Shown one piece after another: positions 36,720 to 45,576 of a stretch of 64,000 nt of DNA. Location: assembly GCF_019645855.1 (NCBI RefSeq), contig NZ_CP080999.1:496001-560000 (forward strand), given 5' to 3'. Numbering within the stretch: the first letter of the stretch is position 1; the number at the start of each line of letters is the position of its first letter. This DNA comes from Mycobacterium malmoense (GTDB lineage Bacteria; Actinomycetota; Actinomycetes; Mycobacteriales; Mycobacteriaceae). The translations under genes and the position numbers were made by a program. The notes under the pieces were generated by a model. The model searched no databases, was not told the DNA's origin, and saw nothing but the letters and a program-made list of their open reading frames with translations.

Positions 36720-37918
36720 GAGCCGATCCGGAAGGGAACCGACACGGGTCGTCGCACGTGGCTGCTGTTGGCCCAGACGATGCCGGGCTCGTCGACCTCG
36801 AAATCCGGGCAGCGGGACAGCAATTCGGTCAGGACGACCCGCGACTGCATCCGGGCCGCGGCCGCGCCCAGGCAACGGTTCACGCCCTGGCTGAACGACA
36901 CGACGTTGCGAGGCTGCCGCCGCACGTCCAAATCGCCGGCGTCCGGGCCGTATTGGCGTTCGTCGCGGTTGGCGGAGCCGTACAGCAGCAGCACCTGGCG
37001 ACCTTCCGGGATCGCGGTTCCGCGGATCGTGACGTCGCGGGTGACGGTGCGGCTCATGGCCTGCACCGGCGATGTCAGCCGCAGGAACTCGTCGATGGAA
37101 CCGGGGATCAACTCGGGGTTCTCGACCAACAGTGTGCGTTGATCGGGACGCTGGTGCAGCAGTTGCACGGAGCCGGCGAGCATGCCCGTGGTGGTGTCGA
37201 TGCCGTTGGCGATCATGGCGACGATGAACGCGAGCATCGACTGCGTGCCGGGCCCCGCCGTCACCAGCTGCGAGACGGTGTCGTCGCCGGGCACGAGTCG
37301 GCGCAGCCTGATCAGCTCGGTGAAGTACGACATCATCGTCGCGAGCGGCCCGATGACACCCCGCAACGCGTTGGCCAGACCGCCTTCGGCGAGGGTGACG
37401 GCGGCGACGGCCTCCGCCCAGCCGTCGAAGTGGACCCGGTCATCCTCCGGGATGCCCAGGTACTCCGCGACCACCACCGACGGCAGCGGCCTGAACAGGT
37501 CGGCGACGATGTCGCCGCCGCCGTCGGCGCGCATCCGCTCGATGCGCTCCACCACAAACTCGCGGACCGTCGATTCCATGGTCCCCAGCCGCGGCGCGAA
37601 ACCGTGTGAGACCAGTTTGCGGAACTCGGCGTGCTCCGACGAGTCCTGCAATACCTGCGAGGGATTGCCTTGGGAACCGGCGGGTTTCAGGCCGTTGTGC
37701 TCGACGGCCGCGGCCAGGGTCGAGGAAAAGGTTTCGGTGTCGCAGGCGGCCGACCAGACATCGGCGTGCCGGGACAACACGTAGTAGCCGGGTGAGTTCC
37801 CGCCGTCCTCCGCCCGCGGCGCCACGTGGTGCACCGGGTCGTGGTCGCGCAGCGCGCGATACATCGGCCACGGGTCGGACCACGTTTCGGCGGTGGGCAA
37901 TCGGAACGTGGCGAGCAC
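36716..37918 (-). CDS. cytochrome P450
   Basis: 400 aa. The haem-ligand loop is FSQGVNRCLG with C349; the I-helix oxygen groove is ANGIDTTTG, and the ExxR helix is in IDEFLRLTSP with the RTVTRDV strand after it. It hydroxylates or cleaves an unknown substrate with electrons from a ferredoxin or flavoprotein. GTG 37918 directly follows the TGA of the 98-aa gene. Its place inside an importer operon is unusual and suggests that the substrate is the transported ligand. Confidence 0.92.
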   Translation of the reverse strand: MLATFRLPTAETWSDPWPMYRALRDHDPVHHVAPRAEDGGNSPGYYVLSRHADVWSAACDTETFSSTLAAAVEHNGLKPAGSQGNPSQVLQDSSEHAEFRKLVSHGFAPRLGTMESTVREFVVERIERMRADGGGDIVADLFRPLPSVVVAEYLGIPEDDRVHFDGWAEAVAAVTLAEGGLANALRGVIGPLATMMSYFTELIRLRRLVPGDDTVSQLVTAGPGTQSMLAFIVAMIANGIDTTTGMLAGSVQLLHQRPDQRTLLVENPELIPGSIDEFLRLTSPVQAMSRTVTRDVTIRGTAIPEGRQVLLLYGSANRDERQYGPDAGDLDVRRQPRNVVSFSQGVNRCLGAAAARMQSRVVLTELLSRCPDFEVDEPGIVWANSSHVRRPVSVPFRIGS

Positions 37919-38215
37919 TCAGATCTCCCAGCCCTGCCCGTCGAGCGTGGCGCGCACGCGGTCGATCCGGACGCAGTGGCCGCCGCGGATGTCGATGAGC
38001 GTGTCGGCCGGGACGCGGACCCGCCTCTGGTCGGCGTTGGTGACGCCGACGACCGCGGGCGCGGCGGTGTCGACGGATTCGACGACGCCCCAGCCGTTGA
38101 AGTCACTGCTGCACAGGTGCATGCCGGGTTGGATCGCGGCGAGGAATTCCGCTGTCGTCGCGAAGGTTTGGGCCTCCGGGCGAGACTGTTCGGCGGGGTT
38201 CTCATCGGTGCACAT
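37919..38215 (-). CDS. 98-aa protein of unknown function in P450/importer operon
   Basis: Small soluble acidic protein with a segment FLAAIQPGMHLCSSDFNGWG followed by beta-rich sequence (AVVGVTNADQRRVRVPADTLIDI). Cysteines lie near residues 2, 35 and 81. AAAGGG is eight bases before ATG 38215. It lies between the binding lipoprotein and the P450 with almost no gaps, so it should act in the same process, perhaps as a binding or redox accessory. I do not recognise a family. Confidence 0.6.
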   Translation of the reverse strand: MCTDENPAEQSRPEAQTFATTAEFLAAIQPGMHLCSSDFNGWGVVESVDTAAPAVVGVTNADQRRVRVPADTLIDIRGGHCVRIDRVRATLDGQGWEI

Positions 38216-38229
38216 GCGGATCCCTTTCA

Positions 38230-39291
38230 TCAACTGGCCAGCTGATCGATCTGTGTCGAGGTCAGCGGGTGACCGTAGAACAGCGTGTAGTAGTCCTGCA
38301 TGGTGGTCGCCACGGCGGCCCGCGCCGTGGCGTCGTCGTTGTCCAGCAAAACCCCTTGCGTCCATGCCATTCCGAGGACGGCCTGCAGGCCGTCCAGACC
38401 GCCGTACCGCGGTGGCACGTAGACGCGGCCGTCCCGCACGGCCCTGATCGTCTGCCAGCGCGGGTCGTTCATGATCTTGGCCTTGGTGGCCGCCGACGCC
38501 ACGATGACGACGTCGGGGTCCCATGCCACGACCTGTTCGATGCTCACCGGATTGTTTTCGGCGCGCGCATGGCCGGCGGGTAACGCGTCGCCGACATAGC
38601 TGCCGCCCGCCGTGGCGATCGTGGAACCGAAGACGGTGTCCTTGCCCGGGATGCCCAGAATGTCGCCGTTCTTGCCGGTGTACAGGACCTTCGGGCGTCG
38701 TCCGGCCGCGACGGCGGCGGCCTTGGCCTCGACCGATGCGATGGTGTGAGCCCAGAATCCGGCCATCCGATCGGCCCGATCGGCCCGGCCGACGATCTGG
38801 CCGATCAGGCGGATGGTGGTCTCATAGCTCGCCGTGGGGGCCTTCGACACGGCGAAAAAGGGGATCCCCGTTTGCGTCTCCTCGCGGTCGATGTTGGTGT
38901 CACCGGTCATGGTGATCACGACGTCGGGCCGCAGCTTGACCAACTGCTCGGCATCGAAGCCCTTGAAGTAGACGCCGGTGACCGGCAACGACTTGAGCGA
39001 CGACATCTGCTCCGGCGTGAACCGCGCGTCGTCCGGCCTGAGCGACCGGGCGAACACGGTGTCGACGCTGACGATCTGTTGGGGCGCCAGCAGCTCGAGC
39101 AGCGTGGTCGGGATCGGATGCAATGCCAGCACGCGGTGAATGCCCTTGGGCACCTTCACGTTACGGCCCAACATGTCGGTGATGGTGATCGTCGGCGAAC
39201 CGTTTCCGGTGGCCTCGGCGCCGGAACCCGAACACCCGGCCAGGCACGCCGCGGCGAGGACGGCCGCGAGCACCGTTGTGAAGCGCCTCAT
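38230..39291 (-). CDS. metal-chelate-binding lipoprotein (FepB/BtuF type)
   Basis: 353 aa. The signal peptide ends in a lipobox LAGC with C20. The class III binding-protein fold is seen in ITDMLGRNVKVPKGIHRVLALHP, FDAEQLVKLRPDVVITM and VVAWDPDVVIVASAAT. It should capture the ligand on the outer face of the membrane for the FecCD permease. Its start overlaps the end of the monooxygenase gene by four bases. Confidence 0.9.
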   Translation of the reverse strand: MRRFTTVLAAVLAAACLAGCSGSGAEATGNGSPTITITDMLGRNVKVPKGIHRVLALHPIPTTLLELLAPQQIVSVDTVFARSLRPDDARFTPEQMSSLKSLPVTGVYFKGFDAEQLVKLRPDVVITMTGDTNIDREETQTGIPFFAVSKAPTASYETTIRLIGQIVGRADRADRMAGFWAHTIASVEAKAAAVAAGRRPKVLYTGKNGDILGIPGKDTVFGSTIATAGGSYVGDALPAGHARAENNPVSIEQVVAWDPDVVIVASAATKAKIMNDPRWQTIRAVRDGRVYVPPRYGGLDGLQAVLGMAWTQGVLLDNDDATARAAVATTMQDYYTLFYGHPLTSTQIDQLAS

Positions 39292-40310
39292 GATGCTTCC
39301 CGGTCGTGGTCGTCCGGCGAGGCGGCGAGGCGGGGCATGACTTCGGTCGCGAACAGCTCCAGCGATCCGTCCAGCAATTCCGCTGGCAGGAAACCGAAGA
39401 ACGACGACAACAGGTTGACGCGGGTGAGCCCGTAGCGGTCACGAAGCTCGGCGATCCGGCCGGCGACGGTCTCGGGTCCGCCGACGATGGCGGTCTCGCG
39501 ATAAAAGCGCTCCGGGTCGAGGTCCTCTTCGGTCGTGACGACGCCCCCCTTGCGGCGAAGGGCGATCCCGCGCAGCCGCTGCGCCTGCCGGACCACGACG
39601 GGCCAGGCGTCCTTGCGCGCCTGGCGGTCGGATTCGCCGACGTAGCAGAACCGTCCGACCGGCACCCCGGCGAGGTCACCGCCGTGCTCGGTGTAGGTGG
39701 TCAGGCAGCGGTGCAACGACGTCGGTGACTGAATGCCGTGCTGGATTATCGGATAGCCGCGCGCGGCGGCCCACGCCAGCGTCTGCGGGCTGTAGGCGCC
39801 GACGTAGATCGTCGGATGCGGTCGTTGCACCGGGACCGGCGACAGCGTGTACGAGACGCCGTCGACGACGAACGGCGTCCCCGACCAGTAGCCGACGATC
39901 CGGTCGAGGCATTGCTCCAGGTCGGGGTCGCGGCGCTCGTCGTAGCCGAACGGGATGCGGTAGCGGTCGCCGTTCGCCCGCGACACACCGAAATTCACCC
40001 GCCCGCCGGACAGCACGTCGAGCGTGGCGATCTCCTCGGCCAACCGCAGCGGATGATGCAGCGGCACCAGCAGCACCGAAAACCCAAGCCGCAGCCTGGT
40101 TGTCGCCGCGGCGACGGCGGCGGCCAGCACGATCGGCGACAGCACCGCCCGGGTGCGCGGACTGTCCGGCCGATGGAAATGCTCCTCGTTGAACCAAACG
40201 GACTCGAAACCCAGCTTCTCGACGCGACAGGCTTGCGCGACGGCGGCGTCGGCGCCATACGCCTCCAGACCGCCGAGGGTTCCCGAAAGTCCGAACCGCA
40301 TGTGGCTCAC
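39288..40310 (-). CDS. LLM-class flavin-dependent monooxygenase
   Basis: 340 aa of the bacterial luciferase-like fold: GFESVWFNEEHF, ATTRLRLGFSVLLVPLHHPLRLAEEIATLDVLSGGRVNFGV and PTIYVGAYSPQT are typical. Members use FMNH2 and O2 to oxidise carbon, sulfur or amine substrates. EDTA and nitrilotriacetate monooxygenases, which break metal chelators, belong to this class. GTG 40310, or ATG 40301, lies about 50 bases after the PPE stop. It is the first enzyme of the importer operon. Confidence 0.9.
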   Translation of the reverse strand: MSHMRFGLSGTLGGLEAYGADAAVAQACRVEKLGFESVWFNEEHFHRPDSPRTRAVLSPIVLAAAVAAATTRLRLGFSVLLVPLHHPLRLAEEIATLDVLSGGRVNFGVSRANGDRYRIPFGYDERRDPDLEQCLDRIVGYWSGTPFVVDGVSYTLSPVPVQRPHPTIYVGAYSPQTLAWAAARGYPIIQHGIQSPTSLHRCLTTYTEHGGDLAGVPVGRFCYVGESDRQARKDAWPVVVRQAQRLRGIALRRKGGVVTTEEDLDPERFYRETAIVGGPETVAGRIAELRDRYGLTRVNLLSSFFGFLPAELLDGSLELFATEVMPRLAASPDDHDREAS

Positions 40311-40361
40311 TCGCCGCGGCGCGGCCGTGGTCCGAAAAGGCTGATGGTGGTCTCCAATCGA

Positions 40362-42101
40362 CTACGGGTTGGGTTCGGCATCGTCAGCGGTGGTATTTCG
40401 GTCGCCCCAGGTGCCCGGCACCATCGGCACGGTCGGGCCACCGCCGAAGGTGTCACCGGCCAGGGTGCTCAGCCCGGCCGGGTGTTCCGCTCTCGGGTCA
40501 GCCCCGGCAACCCCCAGGGCTCCCGCGCCCCGATCCGAGGCCGCCACCGAGGCGACCAGTTGCTCGCTGGACTGATCGTCCAGGACCTGGTCTAGGTCGA
40601 GGTACTCATAGCGGCGGCCAAGCTGGTTGACATTGGCTCGACGGCGCCGTCGTCGCGCCGGCGGCGAGGCAGGCCGGGTAATGGCCGCCGCGGCCGGCAT
40701 GCTCGAGGCGCTGCGATAGATCGGTTCGCGGGTTTTGGCTTGCGCGCTCGCCTGAGCCTCCGTTTCCGTGTAGCCCACCATGTAGCCGAAGCTTTCCGTG
40801 CCCGTGGCAATCGGCGGCGGAGCGCCGACGGGTGGCGGCGGCGGGGCGCCGGGGCCGGTAACCGCGTGGACCGGCGAGGTGACGGGGACGCCCGCCGGAG
40901 CAGCGGGCGGTGCGGGCGCGCTCACGACGTGGGCGATGGCGAGGGGCGGCGGGATCGCCGCCGGCACCGCCACCGCCGGCGCCATCGCCGCGGCCTGCTG
41001 GGCGAGGCCGGCCAGGCCCGCGAAGCCGGCGAGGCCGGAGAGGCCGGCCACGGGAGTGGCGAAAACAGGGACCGTAGCCGACGCGATCAACCCAGAATTA
41101 AGCCCCACGTTGATAATCTCGAGCACGTTGCTGATTCGCATACTTACGAATGAGAATACGATGGCCGCGGTCTCGAGTGAAAATATCTGATAGATATTTC
41201 CATGTGCAATCTCGCCGATATCTCCCGGCAGCAAGTCGACGAACGTGTAGTTGATGAAGAATAAAGCATTTCCCAGATCGTAGGCCAGCGGCTTCCCCGG
41301 TGTCAGCTGCCCACCGGCGAGCACATATTGATTGTAATAACCTTCGATGCTCGCCAATGCCTGGGAATTACTCACAGTCGGATATTGCGCCGTGAAAGGA
41401 TCCTTCGGCGTCGGCAAGGTCCCGGTGTGCGTGTAGCCCAGGTATTGGGAGATGAGTTGATCCACGAAACGGTTCTCGGCCGTTTGAAATTGCACCAGCT
41501 GTGAATACAGGTACGTCTCGATGTTCGATTCCAAGTTGGACGTCGGATTGGACGCCGCGTCGGACTTCACGATTTGCGGCGCCGGGGTGGTCTGCGGCGC
41601 CGCGGCCACGGCCGCAGTCGAAGCCACCTGATACGTGCTCATCGTGGTGGCCGCCTGGATCCACATCCGCACATAGTCGGCTTCGTTGAGCGCGATCGGG
41701 ATCGTATTGATGCCGAAGAAATTCGTCGCGAGCAGCACCGCGTGGATGGTGTGGTTGGCGGCCAGCTCCGCCAGCGTCGGCATGGCGGCCAGGGCCAAGG
41801 TGTAGGCCGTCGCGGCGGTCGCGTGCTGGGTGGCCATCACGGTGCTGTCGGCGCTGTTCCGCAACAACCACGCCACGTACGGCGCGTTGGCGGCCGCATA
41901 CGATTCGGCGCTCGGGCCTTCCCACGCCCCGCTTTGCACCGCCACGACGAGCGCGCTGAGTTCGTCGGCCACCGCGGCGTATTCGATGCCCAGCGAGTTC
42001 CACGCCTCCGCGGCCGCCAGCAACGAACCCGGCCCCGGGCCGCTACTCAACAACGCCGAATGCACCTCGGGCGGAAACGCCATCCAGACCGGCGCCGTCA
42101 T
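40362..42101 (-). CDS. PPE family protein, PPE-PPW subfamily, head of importer operon
   Basis: 579 aa. The PPE domain, about residues 1-180, begins TAPVWMAFPPEVHSALLSSG and contains ATNFFGINTIPIALNEADY, nearly identical to the PPE at 29749. The middle differs. The C terminus has an arginine cluster (PARRRRRRANVN) and the PPW motif PMVPGTW. ATG 42101 is two bases after the mini-PE stop. It sits first in the minus-strand operon with the monooxygenase and ABC transporter. An outer-membrane channel role for the imported ligand is inference, based on known PPE transport functions. Confidence 0.9.
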   Translation of the reverse strand: MTAPVWMAFPPEVHSALLSSGPGPGSLLAAAEAWNSLGIEYAAVADELSALVVAVQSGAWEGPSAESYAAANAPYVAWLLRNSADSTVMATQHATAATAYTLALAAMPTLAELAANHTIHAVLLATNFFGINTIPIALNEADYVRMWIQAATTMSTYQVASTAAVAAAPQTTPAPQIVKSDAASNPTSNLESNIETYLYSQLVQFQTAENRFVDQLISQYLGYTHTGTLPTPKDPFTAQYPTVSNSQALASIEGYYNQYVLAGGQLTPGKPLAYDLGNALFFINYTFVDLLPGDIGEIAHGNIYQIFSLETAAIVFSFVSMRISNVLEIINVGLNSGLIASATVPVFATPVAGLSGLAGFAGLAGLAQQAAAMAPAVAVPAAIPPPLAIAHVVSAPAPPAAPAGVPVTSPVHAVTGPGAPPPPPVGAPPPIATGTESFGYMVGYTETEAQASAQAKTREPIYRSASSMPAAAAITRPASPPARRRRRRANVNQLGRRYEYLDLDQVLDDQSSEQLVASVAASDRGAGALGVAGADPRAEHPAGLSTLAGDTFGGGPTVPMVPGTWGDRNTTADDAEPNP

Positions 42102-42103
42102 CG

Positions 42104-42175
42104 TCAGCCCAACGCGATCGGGTACCGTGCCGCCGTGCCATTCCGGGCGGAACCGTCGGGAATAACTCGCAACAT
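42104..42175 (-). pseudogene. truncated PE / 23-aa PE-start leader
   Basis: ATG 42175 with AAGGAG upstream encodes MLRVIPDGSARNGTAARYP and stops at 42104-42106. LRVIPDG corresponds to the PE start LRVVPEG. The stop is followed by CG and the PPE ATG, exactly as in the mini-PE at 29636. The PE helices are lost. It could still couple translation of the PPE. Confidence 0.65.
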
Positions 42176-42464
42176 TCCGGGCACTCCTTCCGAGTGGAAC
42201 GGCACCGCCTCGGAGACCTCCTGAGAGGGGCGCGGCCGAGCGGGTGAACAGGGCCGCGGTCAAAGTCTACGACCGATGGGAGAACTCCACATGCGGCAAA
42301 TAGCTGTGAATCTGCTCCGTATTTACGGTCAGAAATAGACAAGTGATTCCGTATCTGCGTATTGCCGATCCGGCCGGGAGGCTTCCGTCGAGGCCCGATG
42401 GCCGGCCGGTGCCGGACACCGCCGGGGGCGGGGCGCCGCCGCCCGTCGGCGTACTGTCGGTCGG
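42176..42464. other. divergent promoter region between mini-PE and methyltransferase
   Basis: 289 bases with no gene. The part 42290-42360 is AT-richer (ATTTACGGTCAGAAATAG) and probably holds promoters for both sides. I see no Zur or IdeR box, unlike the other PPE and ESX-3 promoters. Confidence 0.5.
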
Positions 42465-43373
42465 ATGCGTAGCGAAGGTGATACCTGGGACATCACAACG
42501 AGCGTCGGTTCGACCGCGTTGTTCGTCGCGACGGCGCGGGCGCTGGAGGCGCAGAAGCCCGATCCCCTGGCGGTCGACCCCTATGCGGAGCTGTTCTGCC
42601 GCGCCGTCGGCGGTCCCGCGGCCGACGTCCTCGACGGCAAAGCCCCCGACCACCAGCTGAAGACCGCCGACTTCGGCGAGCACTTCGTCGATTTCCAGGG
42701 CGCCCGCACCAGGTACTTCGACGAGTATTTCCGCCGGGCCGCGGACGCCGGGGTGCGCCAGGTGGTCATCTTGGCGGCGGGGCTGGACTCCCGCGCCTAC
42801 CGGCTGGACTGGCCCGCCGCGACCATAATCTTCGAGCTGGACCAGCCGCAGGTCCTCGACTTCAAGCGCGAGGTGCTCACCGCTCACGGCGCTCAGCCCC
42901 GCGCCGAGCGCCGCGAAATCGCCGTCGACCTGCGCGAGGATTGGCCGAAAGCCTTGCGGGACAGCGGATTTGATCCCGCTAAGCCGTCGGCCTGGATCGT
43001 CGAAGGGCTGCTGATCTATCTGCCGGCCGACGCCCAGGAGCAGCTCTTCACCGGCATCGACGGCCTGGCCGCACCGGGCAGCCACGTCGCCGTCGAGGAC
43101 GGCACCCCGCTGGACTCCGACGAGTTCGAGGCCAAGGTCGAAGAAGAACGCGTCGCGCTCGCCGAGGGCACCGAGCAGCGGCCGTTCTATCAGTTGGTCT
43201 ACAACCAGCGGTGCGCGCCGGCCACCGAATGGTTCGGCAGCCGGGGCTGGAACGCGGTCGGCACCCCGCTGACCGATTACCTGCGCACGTTCGGCCGGCC
43301 GGTGCCCGGACCCGAAACCGACGCCGGGTCGATGCTCGCCCGCAACACCCTCGTCAGCGCCGTCAAGACCTGA
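42465..43373 (+). CDS. SAM-dependent methyltransferase (Rv0281-like)
   Basis: 302 aa, the same length as Rv0281. Mycobacterial class I O-methyltransferase of the LCMT-like group: SVGSTALFVATARALEAQ, QVVILAAGLDSRAYRLDW (SAM loop), FELDQPQVLDFK and WIVEGLLIYLP are the usual motifs. Substrate unknown. It stands directly upstream of the ESX-3 promoter region in all related mycobacteria known to me. Confidence 0.88.
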   Translation: MRSEGDTWDITTSVGSTALFVATARALEAQKPDPLAVDPYAELFCRAVGGPAADVLDGKAPDHQLKTADFGEHFVDFQGARTRYFDEYFRRAADAGVRQVVILAAGLDSRAYRLDWPAATIIFELDQPQVLDFKREVLTAHGAQPRAERREIAVDLREDWPKALRDSGFDPAKPSAWIVEGLLIYLPADAQEQLFTGIDGLAAPGSHVAVEDGTPLDSDEFEAKVEEERVALAEGTEQRPFYQLVYNQRCAPATEWFGSRGWNAVGTPLTDYLRTFGRPVPGPETDAGSMLARNTLVSAVKT

Positions 43374-43503
43374 TCGGGAACTTTCCCGGGCCGTCGGCCG
43401 ACTAGTAGCTGTGCCTGGACCCGTGCGTGCCGGCGCCGCTCGGCGGCGGTGCCGCGGCCCCGCCCGGACGGTAATCGGCCCAGTGGGATTTAATCGGTAT
43501 TGA

Positions 43504-43524
43504 TAATGAAAATGATTTTCAGTA
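43504..43524 (+). promoter_or_regulatory. Zur box of the ESX-3 operon
   Basis: TAATGAAAATGATTTTCAGT followed by A is close to the Zur consensus, 190 bases before the eccA3 start used here. ESX-3 is known to be repressed by zinc through Zur in M. tuberculosis. Confidence 0.85.
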
Positions 43525-43607
43525 AGCTGCATGCCTGGGCGGAACCCGCCGAAAATGCGGATGATGTGCGCCCAAAACGTCCTCATTAGCGCCACCGAAG
43601 GAGGAGC

Positions 43608-43727
43608 ATGGTTGTGAGTCGGAAGACTCCAGACACCTCGACAACCAGCTTAGGCAATGCTAACTTCGGGCAGGTTAGGTCAGGGGATACGACGTACGGG
43701 AGAAGAAGCGGCCGTGGAACGCGGTGA
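43608..43727 (+). CDS. possible 39-aa leader ORF upstream of eccA3
   Basis: ATG 43608 follows the strong site GAAGGAGGAG. The frame (MVVSRKTPDTSTTSLGNANF...) contains the IdeR box and ends with TGA 43725-43727, overlapping the eccA3 GTG at 43714 in another frame. It could couple eccA3 translation, or the ribosome site could be a chance purine run. No homologue recognised. Confidence 0.35.
   Translation: MVVSRKTPDTSTTSLGNANFGQVRSGDTTYGRRSGRGTR
43650..43668 (+). promoter_or_regulatory. IdeR-like box of ESX-3
   Basis: TTAGGCAATGCTAACTTCG matches the IdeR consensus at 13 of 19 positions, with both TTAGG and GCTAAC cores. It lies 45 bases before the eccA3 start. ESX-3 is iron-controlled through IdeR in M. 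tuberculosis. Confidence 0.6.
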
Positions 43728-45576
43728 GACCGGCGTGCTCGCAGTTCAGCCCGCCAATTTCCGGTCAGATGGCAGGGTCGACGGCGATGTGGTCAGCCGG
43801 TTCGCCACGTGTTGCCGCGCGCTCGGCATCGTGGTCTATGAGCGTCAGCGCCCGGCCGACCTGGCCGCGGCCCGCTCCGGTTTCACGGCACTCACCCGCG
43901 TCGCACACGACCAGTGCGACGCGTGGACGGGGCTGGCCGCCGCCGGCGACGTCTCCCTCCGGGTGCTTGAGGCCATTTCGCGCACCGCGGCCACGGCGGG
44001 CACGTTGCAGCGTCAGGTGGAGCTGGCGCCCGGCGCCCTGGGTTTCCGCTACGACACCGGGCTGTACCTGCAGTTCCGCGCGACCACACCGGACGATTTC
44101 CACCTCGCCTACGCGGCGGCGCTCGCCTCAACGGGGGAGGCCGAACGGTTGGCCGACGCTCATCGGATCGTCGCCGGCCTCACCGAACGCCGCCCGAGCT
44201 GGCGCGAGGCCCGCTGGGTCGCCGTCGTCATCAACTACCGCGCCGAGCGCTGGTCGGACGTCGTCAAGCTGTTGACGCCGATCGTCAACGACGCCGACCT
44301 CGACGAGGCTTTTGCGCACGCGGCCAAGATCACCCTCGGCATCGCGCTGGCCCGGCTGGGCATGTTCGCCCCCGCGTTGTCCTATCTCGAGGAGCCCGAC
44401 GGCCCCGTCGCGGTGGCGGCGGTCGACGGCGCACTGGCCAAGGCGCTCGTGCTGCGTGCGCACGTCGACGAGGAGTCGGCAAGCGAGGTGCTGCAGGATC
44501 TGTATGCGGCTCACCCCGAGAACGAACAGATCCAACAGGCGTTGTCCGACACCAGCTTTGGGATCGTCACCACCACGGCGGCCCGGATCGACGCGCGCAC
44601 CGATCCCTGGGACCCCGGCACCGAGCCCAACGCGGAAGACTTCGTCGACCCGGCAGCCCACGAGCGCAAGGCCGCGCTGTTGCAGGAGGCCGAACGCCAG
44701 CTCGCCGAATTCATCGGGCTGGAGGAGGTCAAAAACCAGGTTTCCCGGCTGAAGAGTTCGGTGGCCATGGAGCTGGTGCGCAAGCAGCGCGGGCTCACGG
44801 TCGCTCAGCGCACCCACCACCTGGTCTTCGCCGGTCCACCCGGGACCGGTAAGACCACCATCGCCCGCGTGGTCGCCAAGATCTATTGCGGCCTGGGCCT
44901 TTTGAAGCGGGAGAACATCAGGGAGGTGCACCGCGCCGACCTCATCGGTCAGCACATCGGCGAGACCGAGGCCAAGACCAACGCGATCATCGACAGCGCA
45001 CTGGACGGAGTGCTGTTCCTCGACGAGGCCTACGCCCTGGTGGCCACCGGCGCCAAGAACGACTTCGGGCTGGTGGCAATCGATACCCTGTTGGCCCGCA
45101 TGGAAAACGACCGCGACCGGTTGGTGGTGATCATCGCCGGCTACCGGGCGGACCTGGACAAGTTCCTGGATACCAACGAGGGCTTGCGGTCCCGGTTCAC
45201 CCGCAACATCGACTTCCCGTCCTACACGCCGGGCGAGTTGGTGGAGATCGCGCACAAGATGGCCGAGCAACGCGACAGCGTCTTCGAACCCGCCGCGCTC
45301 GAGCATATGGAGGCCTTGTTCTCGAAATTGGCCTCGGAGTCGACACCCGATGCCAATGGAATCGCGCGGCGCAGCCTCGACATCGCCGGCAACGGCCGGT
45401 TTGTCCGCAACATCGTCGAACGCTCCGAGGAAGAACGCGAATTCCGCCTCGACCACTCTGAGCACGCCGGGACCGGGGAATTCACTGACGAGGAGCTGAT
45501 GACGATCACCGATCAGGACGTCGAGAAGTCGGTAGAGCCGCTGCTGCGCGGCCTCGGGCTGTCGGTGCCGGCATGA
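43714..45576 (+). CDS. eccA3: ESX-3 AAA+ ATPase EccA3
   Basis: 620 aa. The N-terminal TPR-like region (about 1-290) precedes a CbxX/CfqX-type AAA+ domain with Walker A GPPGTGKTT near residue 373 and Walker B GVLFLDEAYAL near 431. It is cytosolic and thought to release PE-PPE and Esx substrates from EspG3. The start GTG 43714 gives the family N terminus (VDGDVVSRFATCCRALGI at about 22-39). Its TGA overlaps the eccB3 ATG by four bases. Zur- and IdeR-like boxes lie upstream. Confidence 0.95.
   Translation: MERGETGVLAVQPANFRSDGRVDGDVVSRFATCCRALGIVVYERQRPADLAAARSGFTALTRVAHDQCDAWTGLAAAGDVSLRVLEAISRTAATAGTLQRQVELAPGALGFRYDTGLYLQFRATTPDDFHLAYAAALASTGEAERLADAHRIVAGLTERRPSWREARWVAVVINYRAERWSDVVKLLTPIVNDADLDEAFAHAAKITLGIALARLGMFAPALSYLEEPDGPVAVAAVDGALAKALVLRAHVDEESASEVLQDLYAAHPENEQIQQALSDTSFGIVTTTAARIDARTDPWDPGTEPNAEDFVDPAAHERKAALLQEAERQLAEFIGLEEVKNQVSRLKSSVAMELVRKQRGLTVAQRTHHLVFAGPPGTGKTTIARVVAKIYCGLGLLKRENIREVHRADLIGQHIGETEAKTNAIIDSALDGVLFLDEAYALVATGAKNDFGLVAIDTLLARMENDRDRLVVIIAGYRADLDKFLDTNEGLRSRFTRNIDFPSYTPGELVEIAHKMAEQRDSVFEPAALEHMEALFSKLASESTPDANGIARRSLDIAGNGRFVRNIVERSEEEREFRLDHSEHAGTGEFTDEELMTITDQDVEKSVEPLLRGLGLSVPA

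Noticed and set aside
42176..42464. Cobalamin riboswitch before the PPE/importer operon, which would mark B12 uptake
   Set aside because: No B12-box-like core or fitting stem was found by eye.
42176..42464. Zur or IdeR box before the importer operon
   Set aside because: No TAATGA/TCATTA dyad or TTAGG/CTAAC pair is present, so metal control of the operon head is not supported by sequence.
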